From NCBI RefSeq assembly GCF_900111925.1, contig NZ_FOKA01000001.1, positions 496,001 through 560,000 on the forward strand: a stretch of 64,000 nucleotides of DNA, written 5' to 3'. Source of the DNA: Cellulomonas marina (GTDB lineage Bacteria > Actinomycetota > Actinomycetes > Actinomycetales > Cellulomonadaceae). Shown here one piece after another: positions 43,568-56,038 of the stretch. The notes beneath the pieces are model-generated. The model ran no database searches and had not been told where the DNA came from. It worked only from the letters and a program-made list of their open reading frames with translations. The position numbers and the translations under genes are program-made. Positions within the stretch are counted from its first letter, which is position 1, and the number at the start of each line of letters is the position of its first letter.

Positions 43568-44749
43568 ATCAGCGAGCCTCGCATCAACGATCGGATCCGC
43601 GTCGCCGAGGTCCGCCTGGTCGGCCCGAACGGCGAGCAGGTCGGCATCGTCCGCGTGGAGGACGCGCTGCGCCTGGCCCAGGACGCGGACCTCGACCTCG
43701 TCGAGGTCGCGCCGACGGCCCGCCCGCCCGTGTGCAAGATCATGGACTACGGGAAGTTCAAGTACGAGGCCGACATGAAGGCCCGTGAGGCGCGACGGAA
43801 CCAGGCCAACACGGTCCTGAAGGAGATCCGTTTCCGGCTCAAGATCGACCCGCACGACTACGGCACGAAGAAGGGCCACGTCGAGCGCTTCCTGTCCGCC
43901 GGGGACAAGGTCAAGGTCATGATCATGTTCCGCGGCCGCGAGCAGTCGCGCCCGGACGCCGGCGTACGCCTCCTGCAGCGCCTGGCCGACGACGTGTCGG
44001 AGCTCGGCTTCATCGAGAGCATGCCGAAGCAGGACGGCCGCAACATGATCATGGTGCTCGGCCCGACGAAGAAGAAGGCCGAGCAGCGCCGGGCCGAGCA
44101 GGCCGAGCGTCCGCGCCGGTCGGAGCGCCCGCCGCTGCCGCAGGACGAGGCGGACGAGGACGTGACGGTCGACGCGTCGACCGGTGCGACCGAGGCGCCC
44201 GCCGCGGCGCCCGTGCCGGCCGCCGCCCCCGCGGCTGCGTCGGCCCCGGTCTCCGTCCCCGCCGCGGCGCCCGCGCCCGCGGCGGCCTCGGAGCGGCCGG
44301 CCGCCCCGCGCCCGGCGTCGGCCCCGCGCCCGGCGACCGCCGCGCCGCGCCCGGCCTCGTCGGCCCCGCGTCCGGCCGCGGTGTCGCCGTCCGCCCCGCG
44401 GCCGGCGTCCTCGTCGCCGTCGGCCCCGCGGCCGGGCTCGGCCCCGCGCCCGGCGTCCGGCGGGTCCGCCCCGCGGCCGTCGTCCACGCCCCGCCCCGCC
44501 TCGTCGCCGCGTCCGGCCTCCGCGCCGCGGCCCGCGGCGGACGGGACGTCGGCGCCCCGGCCCTCCGCGGCCCCGCGCCCCTCGGCGGCTCCCGCGCCGC
44601 GTCCCGCGGCCCCGGCCGCCACCCCCCGCACGAGCGACGGCGCGGCCCCCACGCCGCGTCCGGCGCCCCGGCCCGGTCCGCGCGGTGCGGCCCCGGTGCC
44701 CGGACCCCGTCCGTCCCAGCCCCGCAGCACGACGTCCGACGCCGGCTGA
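43568..44749 (+). CDS. infC: Translation initiation factor IF-3, ATC start, with long Ala/Pro-rich tail
   Basis: IF3 binds the 30S subunit and enforces start-codon selection. The core of about 172 residues is normal: [33 protein letters not shown], a linker with [20 protein letters not shown] and the C-terminal domain through [17 protein letters not shown] place the start at ATC 43568 because GAGGAG ends 7 nt upstream and the family begins exactly there; non-AUG starts (AUU, AUC) in infC let IF3 repress its own translation. After the core comes a tail of about 220 residues dominated by APRPAS-type repeats, far beyond the normal 180-200 total. Confidence 0.93.
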   Translation: MSEPRINDRIRVAEVRLVGPNGEQVGIVRVEDALRLAQDADLDLVEVAPTARPPVCKIMDYGKFKYEADMKAREARRNQANTVLKEIRFRLKIDPHDYGTKKGHVERFLSAGDKVKVMIMFRGREQSRPDAGVRLLQRLADDVSELGFIESMPKQDGRNMIMVLGPTKKKAEQRRAEQAERPRRSERPPLPQDEADEDVTVDASTGATEAPAAAPVPAAAPAAASAPVSVPAAAPAPAAASERPAAPRPASAPRPATAAPRPASSAPRPAAVSPSAPRPASSSPSAPRPGSAPRPASGGSAPRPSSTPRPASSPRPASAPRPAADGTSAPRPSAAPRPSAAPAPRPAAPAATPRTSDGAAPTPRPAPRPGPRGAAPVPGPRPSQPRSTTSDAG

Positions 44750-44834
44750 TCCGCGGGAGGGCCGCACGGCCGTCCCGCCCGAACGAGTCGCACGCCCCGG
44801 CGCGCGATGCCTGACGACAAGGAGAACGGCAGCC

Positions 44835-45029
44835 ATGCCGAAGAACAAGACGCACTCCGGTGCCAAGAAGCGCTTCCGCGTGACGGGGACGGGCAAGGTC
44901 ATGCGCGAGCAGGCCAACGGCCGCCACCTGCTCGAGCACAAGTCGAGCCGCCGGACCCGCCGCATCGCCGGCGACGTCGTCGTCTCCCCCGCCGACTCCA
45001 CCAAGATCAAGAAGCTGCTCGGCAAGTGA
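44835..45029 (+). CDS. rpmI: 50S ribosomal protein L35 (bL35)
   Basis: A 64-residue basic protein with the standard bL35 sequence: [38 protein letters not shown] and [17 protein letters not shown] lies upstream of the ATG. It is the middle gene of the conserved infC-rpmI-rplT operon, with gaps of 85 and 60 bp that lack obvious terminators. Confidence 0.98.
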   Translation: MPKNKTHSGAKKRFRVTGTGKVMREQANGRHLLEHKSSRRTRRIAGDVVVSPADSTKIKKLLGK

Positions 45030-45089
45030 GCCCGCGGGCCTGACGGCCCCGGACGCACCAGCCGGCCCTAGACCAGCAAGGAGCATCAC

Positions 45090-45476
45090 GTGGCACGCGT
45101 GAAGCGGGCGGTCAACGCCCAGAAGAAGCGCCGTACGACCCTCGAGCTCGCCAGCGGCTACCGCGGCCAGCGCTCGCGCCTGTACCGCAAGGCGAAGGAG
45201 CAGGTCACCCACTCCCTCGTCTACGCGTACCGCGACCGCAAGGCGCGCAAGGGCGACTTCCGCAAGCTGTGGATCCAGCGCATCAACGCGGCGGCCCGCG
45301 AGCAGGGCATGACGTACAACCGCCTCATCCAGGGCCTCAAGCTCGCGGGTGTCGAGGTGGACCGTCGCGTCCTGGCGGACCTCGCCGTCACCGACGCCGC
45401 GGCCTTCACGGCGCTCGTCGAGCTCGCCAAGGGTGCGCTGCCCGCGGACGTGAACGCGCCCCGCGCGGCTGCGTGA
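45090..45476 (+). CDS. rplT: 50S ribosomal protein L20 (bL20)
   Basis: A 128-residue 23S rRNA-binding assembly protein. It begins [20 protein letters not shown] and contains [37 protein letters not shown] and [23 protein letters not shown] start with AAGGAG upstream. L20 often represses the infC operon by binding its mRNA; the leader here may be the target. The stop overlaps the methyltransferase GTG by 4 bp. Confidence 0.98.
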   Translation: MARVKRAVNAQKKRRTTLELASGYRGQRSRLYRKAKEQVTHSLVYAYRDRKARKGDFRKLWIQRINAAAREQGMTYNRLIQGLKLAGVEVDRRVLADLAVTDAAAFTALVELAKGALPADVNAPRAAA

Positions 45477-46444
45477 CCTCCCGCAGCACCTCCGTCGGCC
45501 CCGCCGGCACCCCTCCGGACGCCCGGTCCGGGCCCGAGCTGACCAACCCCCGCGCCGAGCGGGTGCGGTCGGTCCGGGCCCTGGCCGGGCGTCCGGCGCG
45601 TGTGCGGGCGGGCCGGTTCCTCGTCGAGGGGCCGCAGGCGGTGCGCGAGGCCGTGGCGGTGCCGGCGGTCGTCGTCCGCGAGCTGTACCTCACGCCCGCC
45701 GCGGCCGGGCGCTACCGCGAGGTCGTCGCCGCGGCGGCCGCGCGCGGGCTGGCCGTGCGGCTGGGCACCGAGGAGGTGCTGGCCGCGATGAGCCCCGACG
45801 CGCAGGGCGTGGTCGCGGTCGCCGACCTCCTGGACCACCGGCTGGAGGACGTGCTGGCCGCACGGCCGCGACTCATCGCCGTGCTGGCCCACGTCCGCGA
45901 CCCCGGCAACGCCGGGACCGTGCTGCGCACCGCGGACGCGCTCGGGGCCGACGCCGTCGTGCTGACCTCCGCGAGCGTGGACGTGCACAACCCCAAGGTC
46001 GTCCGCTCGACCGCCGGTTCGCTGTTCCACCTCCCCGTGGTCACCGGGGTCGCGCCGGACGTGGCCGTTGCGGCGCTGCGGGCGGCCGGGCTGGCGGTGC
46101 TGGCCGCCGACGGCCGCGGGACGCACGACGTCGACACCCTGCTCGACGAGGCCGCCGTCGCCCGCGCGGGCGAGGCCGGGGACGGAGCGATGCGGGAGCG
46201 GGAGGCCCCGGCCGGGCCGGACCTGCGGCGCCCGACCGCGTGGGTGTTCGGCAACGAGGCGTGGGGGCTGCGACCCGCCGGGGCCGACCGGGCCGACGGG
46301 GCCGACGGGGACGAACGGCTCGCGGACCTGGCCGAGCTGGCCGACGCCGTCGTACGGGTGGACCTGCGGGGCCGCGCGGAGTCGCTCAACCTCGCGACGG
46401 CGGCCGCGCTGTGCCTGCACGCCAGCGTGCGCGCCCAGCGCTGA
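45473..46444 (+). CDS. TrmH/SpoU family RNA 2'-O-methyltransferase
   Basis: A 323-residue SPOUT methyltransferase. An N-terminal substrate-binding domain ([20 protein letters not shown], then [13 protein letters not shown]) precedes the knotted domain with motif 1 [20 protein letters not shown], motif 2 VFGNEAWGL and motif 3 [15 protein letters not shown]. It resembles the 23S rRNA methyltransferases found after rplT in actinobacteria. A variable loop of about 40 residues (Gly/Glu/Ala/Asp-rich, about 222-275) interrupts the C-terminal domain. It is translationally coupled to rplT. Confidence 0.94.
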   Translation: MTSRSTSVGPAGTPPDARSGPELTNPRAERVRSVRALAGRPARVRAGRFLVEGPQAVREAVAVPAVVVRELYLTPAAAGRYREVVAAAAARGLAVRLGTEEVLAAMSPDAQGVVAVADLLDHRLEDVLAARPRLIAVLAHVRDPGNAGTVLRTADALGADAVVLTSASVDVHNPKVVRSTAGSLFHLPVVTGVAPDVAVAALRAAGLAVLAADGRGTHDVDTLLDEAAVARAGEAGDGAMREREAPAGPDLRRPTAWVFGNEAWGLRPAGADRADGADGDERLADLAELADAVVRVDLRGRAESLNLATAAALCLHASVRAQR

Positions 46445-48483
<2,039 letters not shown>

Positions 48484-48484
<1 letters not shown>

Positions 48485-51126
48485 TGCCGCGCGTCCCGCT
48501 GTCGTGGCTGGGTGAGCACGTCGCGCTGCCCGAGGGCCTGACCGCCGAGGCGCTGGCGGCCGACCTGGTGCGCGTCGGGCTCGAGGAGGAGGCGGTGCAC
48601 ACCTCGGGCGTGACCGGGCCCCTCGTCGTCGGGCAGGTCGTCGAGCGCACGCCCGAGCCGCAGAAGAACGGCAAGACCATCAACTGGTGCCGCGTCGACG
48701 TCGGCCCAGAGCACGGCGAGGTCCGCGAGGACGGCGGCGTCGGCCCACGCGGCATCGTGTGCGGCGCGCACAACTTCGACGTCGGCGACCGCGTGGTCGT
48801 CGCGCTGCCCGGCGCGGTGCTGCCCGGACCGTTCCCCATCGCGAGCCGCAAGACGTACGGCCACGTGAGCGACGGGATGATCTGCTCCGCACGCGAGCTC
48901 GGCCTCGGTGAGGACCACGACGGCATCATCGTGCTGTCGCGCCTCGGGTTCGACGACGCGCAGACGGCGCCCGGCACGGACGCGCTGCGGCTCCTCGGCC
49001 TCGGCGAGGAGGTGCTCGAGGTCAACGTGACGCCCGACCGCGGCTACTGCTTCTCGATGCGCGGGATCGCCCGGGAGTACGCCCTGTCGACGGGGGCGGC
49101 CTTCACCGACCGCGGGCTGCCGGCGGGCGACCAGGCGGACGACGAGGCGGTGGGCGACGACACGCCGACGGGAGCCGGGCCGGCCGTCGAGCTCGACGAC
49201 GTCGCGCCCGTGCACGGCGTGCCGGGCTGCGACCGGTTCGTCGCCCAGGTCGTCCGGGGGGTCGACGCGACCGCCCCCTCGCCGGCGTGGATGCAGGCGC
49301 GTCTGACCCAGGCCGGCATGCGGCCGATCAACCTGGCCGTCGACGTGACGAACTACGTCATGCTCGACCTCGGGCAGCCCCTGCACGCCTACGACCTGGC
49401 CCGCGTCGCGGAGCCGGTGGTCGTGCGGCGGGCCGCGGCGGGGGAGCGCCTGACGACGCTCGACGGTGTCGACCGTGCGCTGGACCCGGAGGACCTCCTC
49501 GTCACCGACAGCCCCGGCGGCGCGCGGGCGTCGCGCGTCCTCGGCCTGGCCGGCGTCATGGGCGGCGGGGAGAGCGAGGTCGGGCCGAGCACGCGGGACC
49601 TGCTCGTCGAGGCCGCGCACTTCGACCCGGTCTCCGTCGCGCGGACCGCGCGCCGGCACCGGCTCAGCAGCGAGGCGGCCAAGCGCTTCGAGCGCGGCGT
49701 GGACCCGCGGTTGCCGCGGGTGGCGGTCGCGCGGGTGGTGGCGCTGCTCGTCGAGCACGGCGGCGGGACCCCGGACGCGGACCTCGCCGACGTCGACCGG
49801 ACCACGCCGCCGGCGCCCGTCCGGCTCGACCTCGGTCTGCCGGGACGGCTCGTCGGGGTGCCGTACACGCGGGACGAGGTCGTCACGACGCTGCGCGCGA
49901 TCGGCTGCGTGCTGCCCGACGACGCGTCGGGCACGACCGACGGCACGACCGACGGGACGACAGGTGGGACGGTCGAGGTGCAGGTGCCGACCTGGCGCCC
50001 CGACCTCACGGCCGACGTCGACCTCGTGGAGGAGGTCGCCCGCCTGCGCGGCTACGACGCGGTGCCGTCCGTGCTGCCGCGGGCCACGGGCGGGCGCGGC
50101 CTGACCCCGGGCCAGCGCGCACGCCGGGCGGTCGCGGACGCGCTCGTCGGCGAGGGCCTCGTCGAGGTGCTCTCCTACCCGTTCGTCGGGGCGGCGCAGC
50201 TCGACGAGCTCGGCCTGGACGACGAGGACCCGCGTCGGCTGGGCCTGCGCCTGGTCAACCCGATCGCCGAGCAGCAGCCCTACCTGCGCACGTCCGTCCT
50301 CGTCACGCTGCTCGACACCGCGCGGCGCAACGTCGGCCGCGGGACGACGGACCTGGCGGCGTTCGAGATCGGCCTCGCCACGCACCCGCAGCCGGCGGCG
50401 GCCCCCGCACCGACCCCCCCGGGCGGGACGCGCCCCTCCGACGAGGTGCTCGCCGCGGTCCGGGCCGCCGTGCCCGACCAGCCCCGCCAGGTGGCCGGGG
50501 TGCTCGCGGGTGCGCGCGAGCGGACCGGTCCGTGGGGGCCCGGTCGCCGCGTCGACCACACGGACGCCGTCGCGGCGGTGCAGACCGTCGCCGGGACCCT
50601 CGGGGTGCCCGTGCGGCTCGTCGCCGACACCCGGGCGCCGTGGCACCCGGGGCGCTGCGCGCGGGTGGAGACGGCGGACGGCGCGGTCGTGGGCCACGTC
50701 GGCGAGCTGCACCCGCAGGTCGTCGCGGCGCTCGGCCTTCCCGCGCGGGCGGTGGCGTTCGAGCTGGACCTCGACGCGCTCGTGGCGCGTCTCCCGGCCG
50801 AGCCCGTGCAGGCGGCACCCGTGGCGACGTACCCCGTCGCCAAGGAGGACGTCGCGCTCGTCGTCGACGCCGCGGTGCCCGCCGCCGAGGTGACGGACGC
50901 CGTACGGGCGGGAGCCGCCGCGGGTCCCGCCGGTGACGTGCTCGAGGACGTGCGCCTGTTCGACGTCTACACCGGGGACCAGGTGCCGACGGGGACGCGG
51001 TCCCTCGCGTTCGCGCTCCGGCTGCGGGCGGCGGACCGGACGCTCACCGCGGCCGACACGGCGGGCGTGCGCGACGCGGTCGTCGCCGAGGTGGGTCGCC
51101 GGTTCGGCGGCACGCTACGGGCCTGA
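48484..51126 (+). CDS. pheT: Phenylalanyl-tRNA synthetase beta subunit PheT
   Basis: The tRNA-binding and editing subunit, 880 residues. Domains in order: N-terminal MPRVPLSWLGEHVALPEGL; the OB-type EMAP tRNA-binding domain (GPLVVGQVVERTPEPQKNG to about residue 150); B3/B4 editing domain with INLAVDVTNYVMLDLGQPLH; B5 domains, one carrying a loop from 12-bp DNA repeats (49930-49965); the catalytic-like core (YPFVGAAQLDELGLDDE); and the C-terminal FDX-ACB anticodon-binding domain (VATYPVAKEDVALVVD to the end). It is longer than the usual 800-830 because of such inserts. Expression is coupled to pheS through a 1-bp overlap. Confidence 0.97.
49930..49965 (+). repeat. Three 12-bp tandem repeats inside pheT
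   Basis: Two exact units of GGCACGACCGAC and a third diverged one encode Gly-Thr-Thr-Asp repeats in a loop of a B5 domain. Confidence 0.8.
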
Positions 51127-51140
51127 GGGGCCGCCAGGAA

Positions 51141-51185
51141 GTTCACGTGATCGCAACGTCCGGACCGTTGACTGACCGGTAACAC
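51141..51185 (+). promoter_or_regulatory. Candidate regulatory region of the secreted nuclease gene
   Basis: This AT-richer patch contains GTTCACG (51141-51147) and TTGACT (51169-51174), the latter a good -35-like hexamer. GTTCACG resembles half of the PhoP box of streptomycetes (GTTCACC direct repeats at 11-bp spacing), but a second clean copy is missing. Phosphate control would suit the enzyme; evidence is weak. Confidence 0.3.
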
Positions 51186-51246
51186 CCGGGTGAGGGTGAC
51201 CCGCGGCGCCCGCAGGCGCCCCAGAGAGTCGACGAGAAGAGTGGAC

Positions 51247-54200
51247 GTGCGCAGAGCGTCAAGACGAGCGGTCGGGGGCGGTCTCGCCCTCGGCCTGGTG
51301 ATGGCGGGGACGGTGGCGGTCGGTGTGCCGGCCGCCACCGCGGCGGTCAGCCCCACCGCACCGGTGGTGATCGACGAGGTCTACGGCGGCGGCGGCAACA
51401 GCGGCGCCACGCTCCAGAACGACTTCATCGAGCTGTACAACCCGGGCACGTCCCCGGTGGACCTGTCCGGTTGGAGCGTCCAGTACGCCTCCGCGACGGG
51501 CAGCAGCTGGGCGCACACCGCGCTGACGGGCAGCATCGCTCCCGGGGGCAGCTACCTCGTCGCGCAGGCGAAGGGTGCCGGCGGAACGGTGCCGGTCGAG
51601 GGCGACGTCGCCGGGACGATCGGGATGAGCGGAACCGCTGGCAAGGTGGCCCTCGTCAGCTCCACGACGCTCCTCACCTGTGTCACCACGTGCGCCGCCG
51701 AGCCGTCGGTCGTCGACCTGGTCGGCTTCGGCACCGCCACGGGCTTCGCGGGCACGAGGCCGGCGCCGGCCCCGTCGAACAGCACGTCGATCGCGCGGCG
51801 CGCACACGTCAACACCGCCGACAACGCCGCGGACTTCGTCGCCGGCGCGCCCACGCCCCAGCGCTCGGCCGTCACCCCCGACCCCGAGCCCGAGCCGGAC
51901 CCCGAGCCCGAGCCGACGCCCGCTCCCGTCGCGGCGACGATCGCGCAGATCCAGGGCACCGGGACGGCGAGCCCGCTCGTCGGGCAGAGCGTCACCACCA
52001 CGGGCGTCGTCACCGCGTCCTACCCCACCGGCGGGCTGAACGGGTTCGTCGTGCAGACCGCAGGAACCGGCGGGTCCGGGACACGCACCGCGTCCGACGC
52101 GGTGTTCGTGTACGCGCCCGGGCTCACCGTGCCGGCCGTCGGGGCGTCCGTCGACGTCACCGGGCAGGTCGCGGAGTTCAACGGGCTGACCCAGGTCGTC
52201 GTGGGCGCGGCGGCGGACGTCGCCGTGCGCGCCGACGCCCTCGCGCCGGTGACGCCGGTGGACTCGCCGTGGCCCGCGTCGGCCGAGGCCCGCGAGGTCC
52301 TCGAGTCGATGCTGTACCAGCCGACGTCGGCGTTCACCATCACGAACACGTACTCGACGAACCAGTACGGCGAGGTCGGCCTGGCCTCCGGCACGAGGCC
52401 CCTGATCCAGCCCACGGACATCGCGGACGCCGGCTCGGCGGAGGCCGCCGCGGTGGCCGCGGACAACGCCGCCCGCGCGGTGGTGCTTGACGACGGGGCG
52501 TCGACGAACTTCCTCACGGCCGCCAACGCGGCGCTGACGCCTCCCTACATCTCGCTGCAGAACCCGATCCGCGTCGGCGCCGGGGTGACGTTCACCGCGC
52601 CGGTCGTCGTGGACTATCGCAACAGCGCATGGAAGCTCAACCCGGCGGCCCCCGTGGTCGCGGGCGGGCAGGCCCCGGTGACGTTCGCGAACACCCGCAC
52701 GAAGGCTCCCGAGGCCGTGGGCGGCGACCTGACCGTCGCGTCGTTCAACGTCCTCAACTACTTCACGACGCTGGGCACGCAGACGACCACCTGCACGCCC
52801 TCCACGTCCGGCTTCCAGAAGGACGGGGTCACGGTCAACGGCGGCTGCGCGCAGCGCGGTGCCTGGGACGGCGAGGATCTCGCGCGCCAGCAGGCCAAGA
52901 TCGTCGCGGCGATCAACGCGCTGGACGCGGACGTCGTCGGGCTCCTCGAGATCGAGAACTCCGCGGCGCTGGGCGAGGCGACGGACGAGGCCCTGGCGAC
53001 CCTGACCGCGGCGCTCAACGCCGCCGCCGGTGCCGGTACGTGGGCGTTCGTGCCCTCGTCGACGGACCTGCCGGCCGCGTCGACGCAGGACGTCATCACC
53101 AGCGCGCTCATCTACCGTCCGGCGGCCGTGACGACGGTCGGGCGCTCGCGCGCCCTCGACACCAGCACGGCGACTCCCGACGCGTTCGTCAACGCCCGTG
53201 AGCCGATCGCGCAGGAGTTCGCGCCGGTCGGCGGCGGCGAGCCGTTCGTCGTCGTCGTCAACCACTTCAAGTCCAAGGGCTCGGCGGGCCCGCTCCCGGG
53301 CGACGCCGACGCCGGCGACGGCCAGGGCGCGTCCAACGCGTCCCGCGTTGCGCAGGCCACCGCCCTGCGGGACTGGGTCGGGAAGACCTGGGCCGGTGAG
53401 GCCGTCGCGCTCGTCGGCGACTTCAACGCCTACACGCAGGAGGACCCGCTCCAGGTCCTCTACGCCGCGGGCTACGTCGACGCGGCCTCCACGCTGGCGG
53501 ACGACCAGTGGTCGTACTCCTTCTCCGGCCTGTCGGGCTCCCTGGACCACGTGCTGCTCAACGAGGCGGCAGGTGCCCGGGCGACCGGTGCCGACGTGTG
53601 GGAGATCAACGCCGAGGAGGCCCTGGCGCTCGAGTACAGCCGCTACGGGTACCACGGCACGACGTTCTACGCGCCGGACGTGTACCGGTCCTCCGACCAC
53701 GACCCGGTGCTCGTCGGGCTGCGGGCGACGACCCCGCCGGTCCAGCTCACGCTGCTCAACCTCAACGACTTCCACGGCCGCATCGACGCCAACACGGTGA
53801 AGGTCGCGGGCACGGTCGAGGAGCAGCGCGCGAAGGCGACGGGCCCGACGGCCCTCCTGTCGGCGGGCGACAACATCGGCGCGTCGCTGTTCGCGTCCGC
53901 CGTCGCGCAGGACACGCCGACCCTCGAGGTGCTGAACGCGCTGGGCCTCGCGGCCTCGGCCGTCGGCAACCACGAGTTCGACCAGGGCCTCGCGGACCTC
54001 GTCGGGCGGGTGGACGAGACCGCGGCGTTCCCGTACCTGGGCGCCAACGTGTACGCGAAGGGCACGACGACCCCGGCGCTGCCCGAGTACGAGCTGCTCG
54101 ACATGGGTGGTGTCGACGTCGCCGTCATCGGGGCGATCACGCAGGAGACCCCGACCCTCGTCTCGCCCGGTGGCGTGGCGACGATCGACTTCGGCGATCC

Positions 54201-55911
54201 GGTCGAGGCCGTCAACCGCGTCGCGGCCCGGCTCACCGACGGCGACCCGGCCAACGGCGAGGCCGACGTCCTCGTCGCCGAGTACCACGAGGGCGCGGGG
54301 GCCGGCACGCCGGATGGCGCGACCCTCGAGCAGGAGGTCGCCGCGGGCGGCGCGTTCGCGGACATCGTCACCGGCACCTCGGCGTCGGTCGACGTGATCT
54401 TCACGGGTCACACGCACAAGCAGTACGCGTGGCAGGCGCCGGTGCCGGGTGAGCCCGGTGCCACGCGCCCGGTCCTGCAGACGGGCTCCTACGGCGAGTT
54501 CCTCGGCAAGGTCGTCCTGACCTACGACCGCGCCTCCGGCGAGGTCACGGGCTCCACGGCGACGAACGTGGCCCGCACGACGACGGCCGACGCGGACCTC
54601 GTGAAGGCGTACCCGAAGGTCGCCGCCGTGAAGACGATCGTCGACGCGGCGCTCGCCAACGCCACCGCGGTGGGCAACCAGAAGGTCGGGTCCGTCACGG
54701 CGGACATCACGACGGCCTTCGCCGGCGGCGCCTACGGCACCGGCGGCTACGCCGGCGGCACCCGCGACGACCGCAGCAAGGAGTCCACGCTGGGCGACCT
54801 CGTCGCCCAGTCGCTGAAGGAGAGCCTCGCGGCGCCCGAGCGGGGCGGGGCGCAGATCGGCGTCGTCAACCCCGGCGGCCTGCGCAACGAGCTCCTCTTC
54901 GCGCCCGACGGCACCATCACCTACGCCGAGGCCAACGCGGTCCTGCCCTTCGTCAACAACCTCTGGACGACCACGCTCACGGGCGCCCAGGTCACGACGA
55001 TGCTCGAGCAGCAGTGGCAGACCAACGCCGACGGGACCATCCCGACGCGGCCGTACCTGCAGCTCGGCCTCTCCGACAACGTGACCTACACGTACGACGA
55101 GGGCCGCCCGGCGGGCGACCGCATCACGTCGGTCACGGTCGACGGCAAGCCGCTCGACCCGGCCGCCGCCTACCGCATCGGCACGTTCAGCTTCCTGGCG
55201 CAGGGCGGGGACAACTTCCGCGTCTTCACCCAGGGGACCGGGACGGCCGACTCGGGGCTCATCGACCGGGACGCCTGGGTGTCCTACCTGCAGGGCCGCC
55301 CCGGCCTCGCGCCGAGCTTCGCAGAGCGGGCCGTCGGCGTGCCGTCGCTGCCCGCGTCGGTCGAGGCCGGCACGTCGTTCACCGTGCCGGTCACCGGGCT
55401 CGACCTGACCAGCCTCGGCGCGCCGCACAACACGTCGCTCGCCGTCCGGCTGGACGGCACCGCGATCGGCACGGCGACCGTCTCCGGCGGCACTGCCACG
55501 GTCACGGTGGCGGTGCCCCGGGCGACGACCGCCGGGACGCGCACGCTGACGCTCACGGCGGCGCCGTCCGGCACCGTCGTCACGCTGCCCCTGACGGTCA
55601 CCGCCGCCCGCGCGGCGACGACCACCACGCTGTCGGTCACGAGGACGACCGTGGCGCAGGCCAAGGTCGGCACGGTGAAGGTCAGCGCAACGGTCAAGGG
55701 TGCGACGAAGAAGCTCACCGGCACGGTCGAGCTCGTGTCGGGCGGCACCGTGCTGGGCTCCGCGTCGATCGGCACCAACGGGTCCGCCACCCTCGCGCTC
55801 CCGGCGCGGCTCGCGCCCGGGACGTACGAGCTCGTCGCCCGGTACGCCGGGACGTCGACCTCGGCGCCGTCGCAGTCGGCGCCGGTGCGGCTGGTGGTGA
55901 CGTCGCGCTGA
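51247..55911 (+). CDS. Secreted endonuclease / 5'-nucleotidase fusion (ExeM/NucH type plus UshA type)
   Basis: A 1554-residue exported enzyme. A Sec or Tat-like signal (RRASRRAVGGGLALGLVMAG then AATAAV) is followed by a lamin-tail domain (IDEVYGGGGNSGATLQNDFI), an Asp/Pro/Glu linker, an OB-like domain and an endonuclease/exonuclease/phosphatase domain (LTVASFNVLNYF, LLEIEN, VVNHFKSKG, GDFNAY, SSDHDPV, about residues 495-820). Then come a metallophosphoesterase (LNLNDFHGRID, VGNHEFD, FTGHTHK, about 835-1060), a 5'-nucleotidase C-terminal domain (NPGGLRNEL, QGGDNFRVF) and an Ig-like domain. It would degrade extracellular DNA and dephosphorylate the products. There is no LPXTG anchor. GTG 51247 is chosen from the upstream GAGAAGAG. 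Confidence 0.9.
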   Translation: MRRASRRAVGGGLALGLVMAGTVAVGVPAATAAVSPTAPVVIDEVYGGGGNSGATLQNDFIELYNPGTSPVDLSGWSVQYASATGSSWAHTALTGSIAPGGSYLVAQAKGAGGTVPVEGDVAGTIGMSGTAGKVALVSSTTLLTCVTTCAAEPSVVDLVGFGTATGFAGTRPAPAPSNSTSIARRAHVNTADNAADFVAGAPTPQRSAVTPDPEPEPDPEPEPTPAPVAATIAQIQGTGTASPLVGQSVTTTGVVTASYPTGGLNGFVVQTAGTGGSGTRTASDAVFVYAPGLTVPAVGASVDVTGQVAEFNGLTQVVVGAAADVAVRADALAPVTPVDSPWPASAEAREVLESMLYQPTSAFTITNTYSTNQYGEVGLASGTRPLIQPTDIADAGSAEAAAVAADNAARAVVLDDGASTNFLTAANAALTPPYISLQNPIRVGAGVTFTAPVVVDYRNSAWKLNPAAPVVAGGQAPVTFANTRTKAPEAVGGDLTVASFNVLNYFTTLGTQTTTCTPSTSGFQKDGVTVNGGCAQRGAWDGEDLARQQAKIVAAINALDADVVGLLEIENSAALGEATDEALATLTAALNAAAGAGTWAFVPSSTDLPAASTQDVITSALIYRPAAVTTVGRSRALDTSTATPDAFVNAREPIAQEFAPVGGGEPFVVVVNHFKSKGSAGPLPGDADAGDGQGASNASRVAQATALRDWVGKTWAGEAVALVGDFNAYTQEDPLQVLYAAGYVDAASTLADDQWSYSFSGLSGSLDHVLLNEAAGARATGADVWEINAEEALALEYSRYGYHGTTFYAPDVYRSSDHDPVLVGLRATTPPVQLTLLNLNDFHGRIDANTVKVAGTVEEQRAKATGPTALLSAGDNIGASLFASAVAQDTPTLEVLNALGLAASAVGNHEFDQGLADLVGRVDETAAFPYLGANVYAKGTTTPALPEYELLDMGGVDVAVIGAITQETPTLVSPGGVATIDFGDPVEAVNRVAARLTDGDPANGEADVLVAEYHEGAGAGTPDGATLEQEVAAGGAFADIVTGTSASVDVIFTGHTHKQYAWQAPVPGEPGATRPVLQTGSYGEFLGKVVLTYDRASGEVTGSTATNVARTTTADADLVKAYPKVAAVKTIVDAALANATAVGNQKVGSVTADITTAFAGGAYGTGGYAGGTRDDRSKESTLGDLVAQSLKESLAAPERGGAQIGVVNPGGLRNELLFAPDGTITYAEANAVLPFVNNLWTTTLTGAQVTTMLEQQWQTNADGTIPTRPYLQLGLSDNVTYTYDEGRPAGDRITSVTVDGKPLDPAAAYRIGTFSFLAQGGDNFRVFTQGTGTADSGLIDRDAWVSYLQGRPGLAPSFAERAVGVPSLPASVEAGTSFTVPVTGLDLTSLGAPHNTSLAVRLDGTAIGTATVSGGTATVTVAVPRATTAGTRTLTLTAAPSGTVVTLPLTVTAARAATTTTLSVTRTTVAQAKVGTVKVSATVKGATKKLTGTVELVSGGTVLGSASIGTNGSATLALPARLAPGTYELVARYAGTSTSAPSQSAPVRLVVTSR

Positions 55912-55969
55912 CGTCACCTCGGCACCCGCGCTGACGTCACGCCGACGTCTGCGCGGGTGGCCGGACGAC

Positions 55970-56007
55970 CGACGGCCCGGTCCACCTCGCGGTGGGCCGG
56001 GCCGTCG
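55970..56007. terminator. Bidirectional terminator after the nuclease gene
   Basis: A 17-bp stem with one G-T pair (55970-55986 with 55991-56007) and a 4-nt loop lies between the nuclease gene and the end of the minus-strand GNAT gene. A 13-bp direct repeat, GCGCTGACGTCAC, occurs just upstream at about 55906 and 55928. Confidence 0.85.
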
Positions 56008-56038
56008 TCGTCGGGGCGGGAGTCGTCGAGGGAGGCGG

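Noticed and set aside
51141..51190. A confident PhoP box before the secreted nuclease
   Set aside because: Only one GTTCACG-type unit is clear; the 11-bp partner repeats are too degenerate, so it is listed only as a weak candidate.
51259..55917. A 1552-codon open frame antisense to the nuclease gene
   Set aside because: The sense strand encodes clear domains and a signal peptide; the antisense product is Arg/Gly/Asp-rich noise typical of high-GC shadow frames.
55906..55940. Paired TGACGTCA palindromes as a regulatory site after the nuclease gene
   Set aside because: They lie at the gene end before a terminator, one of them overlapping the stop; no promoter is near, so a simple duplication is more likely.
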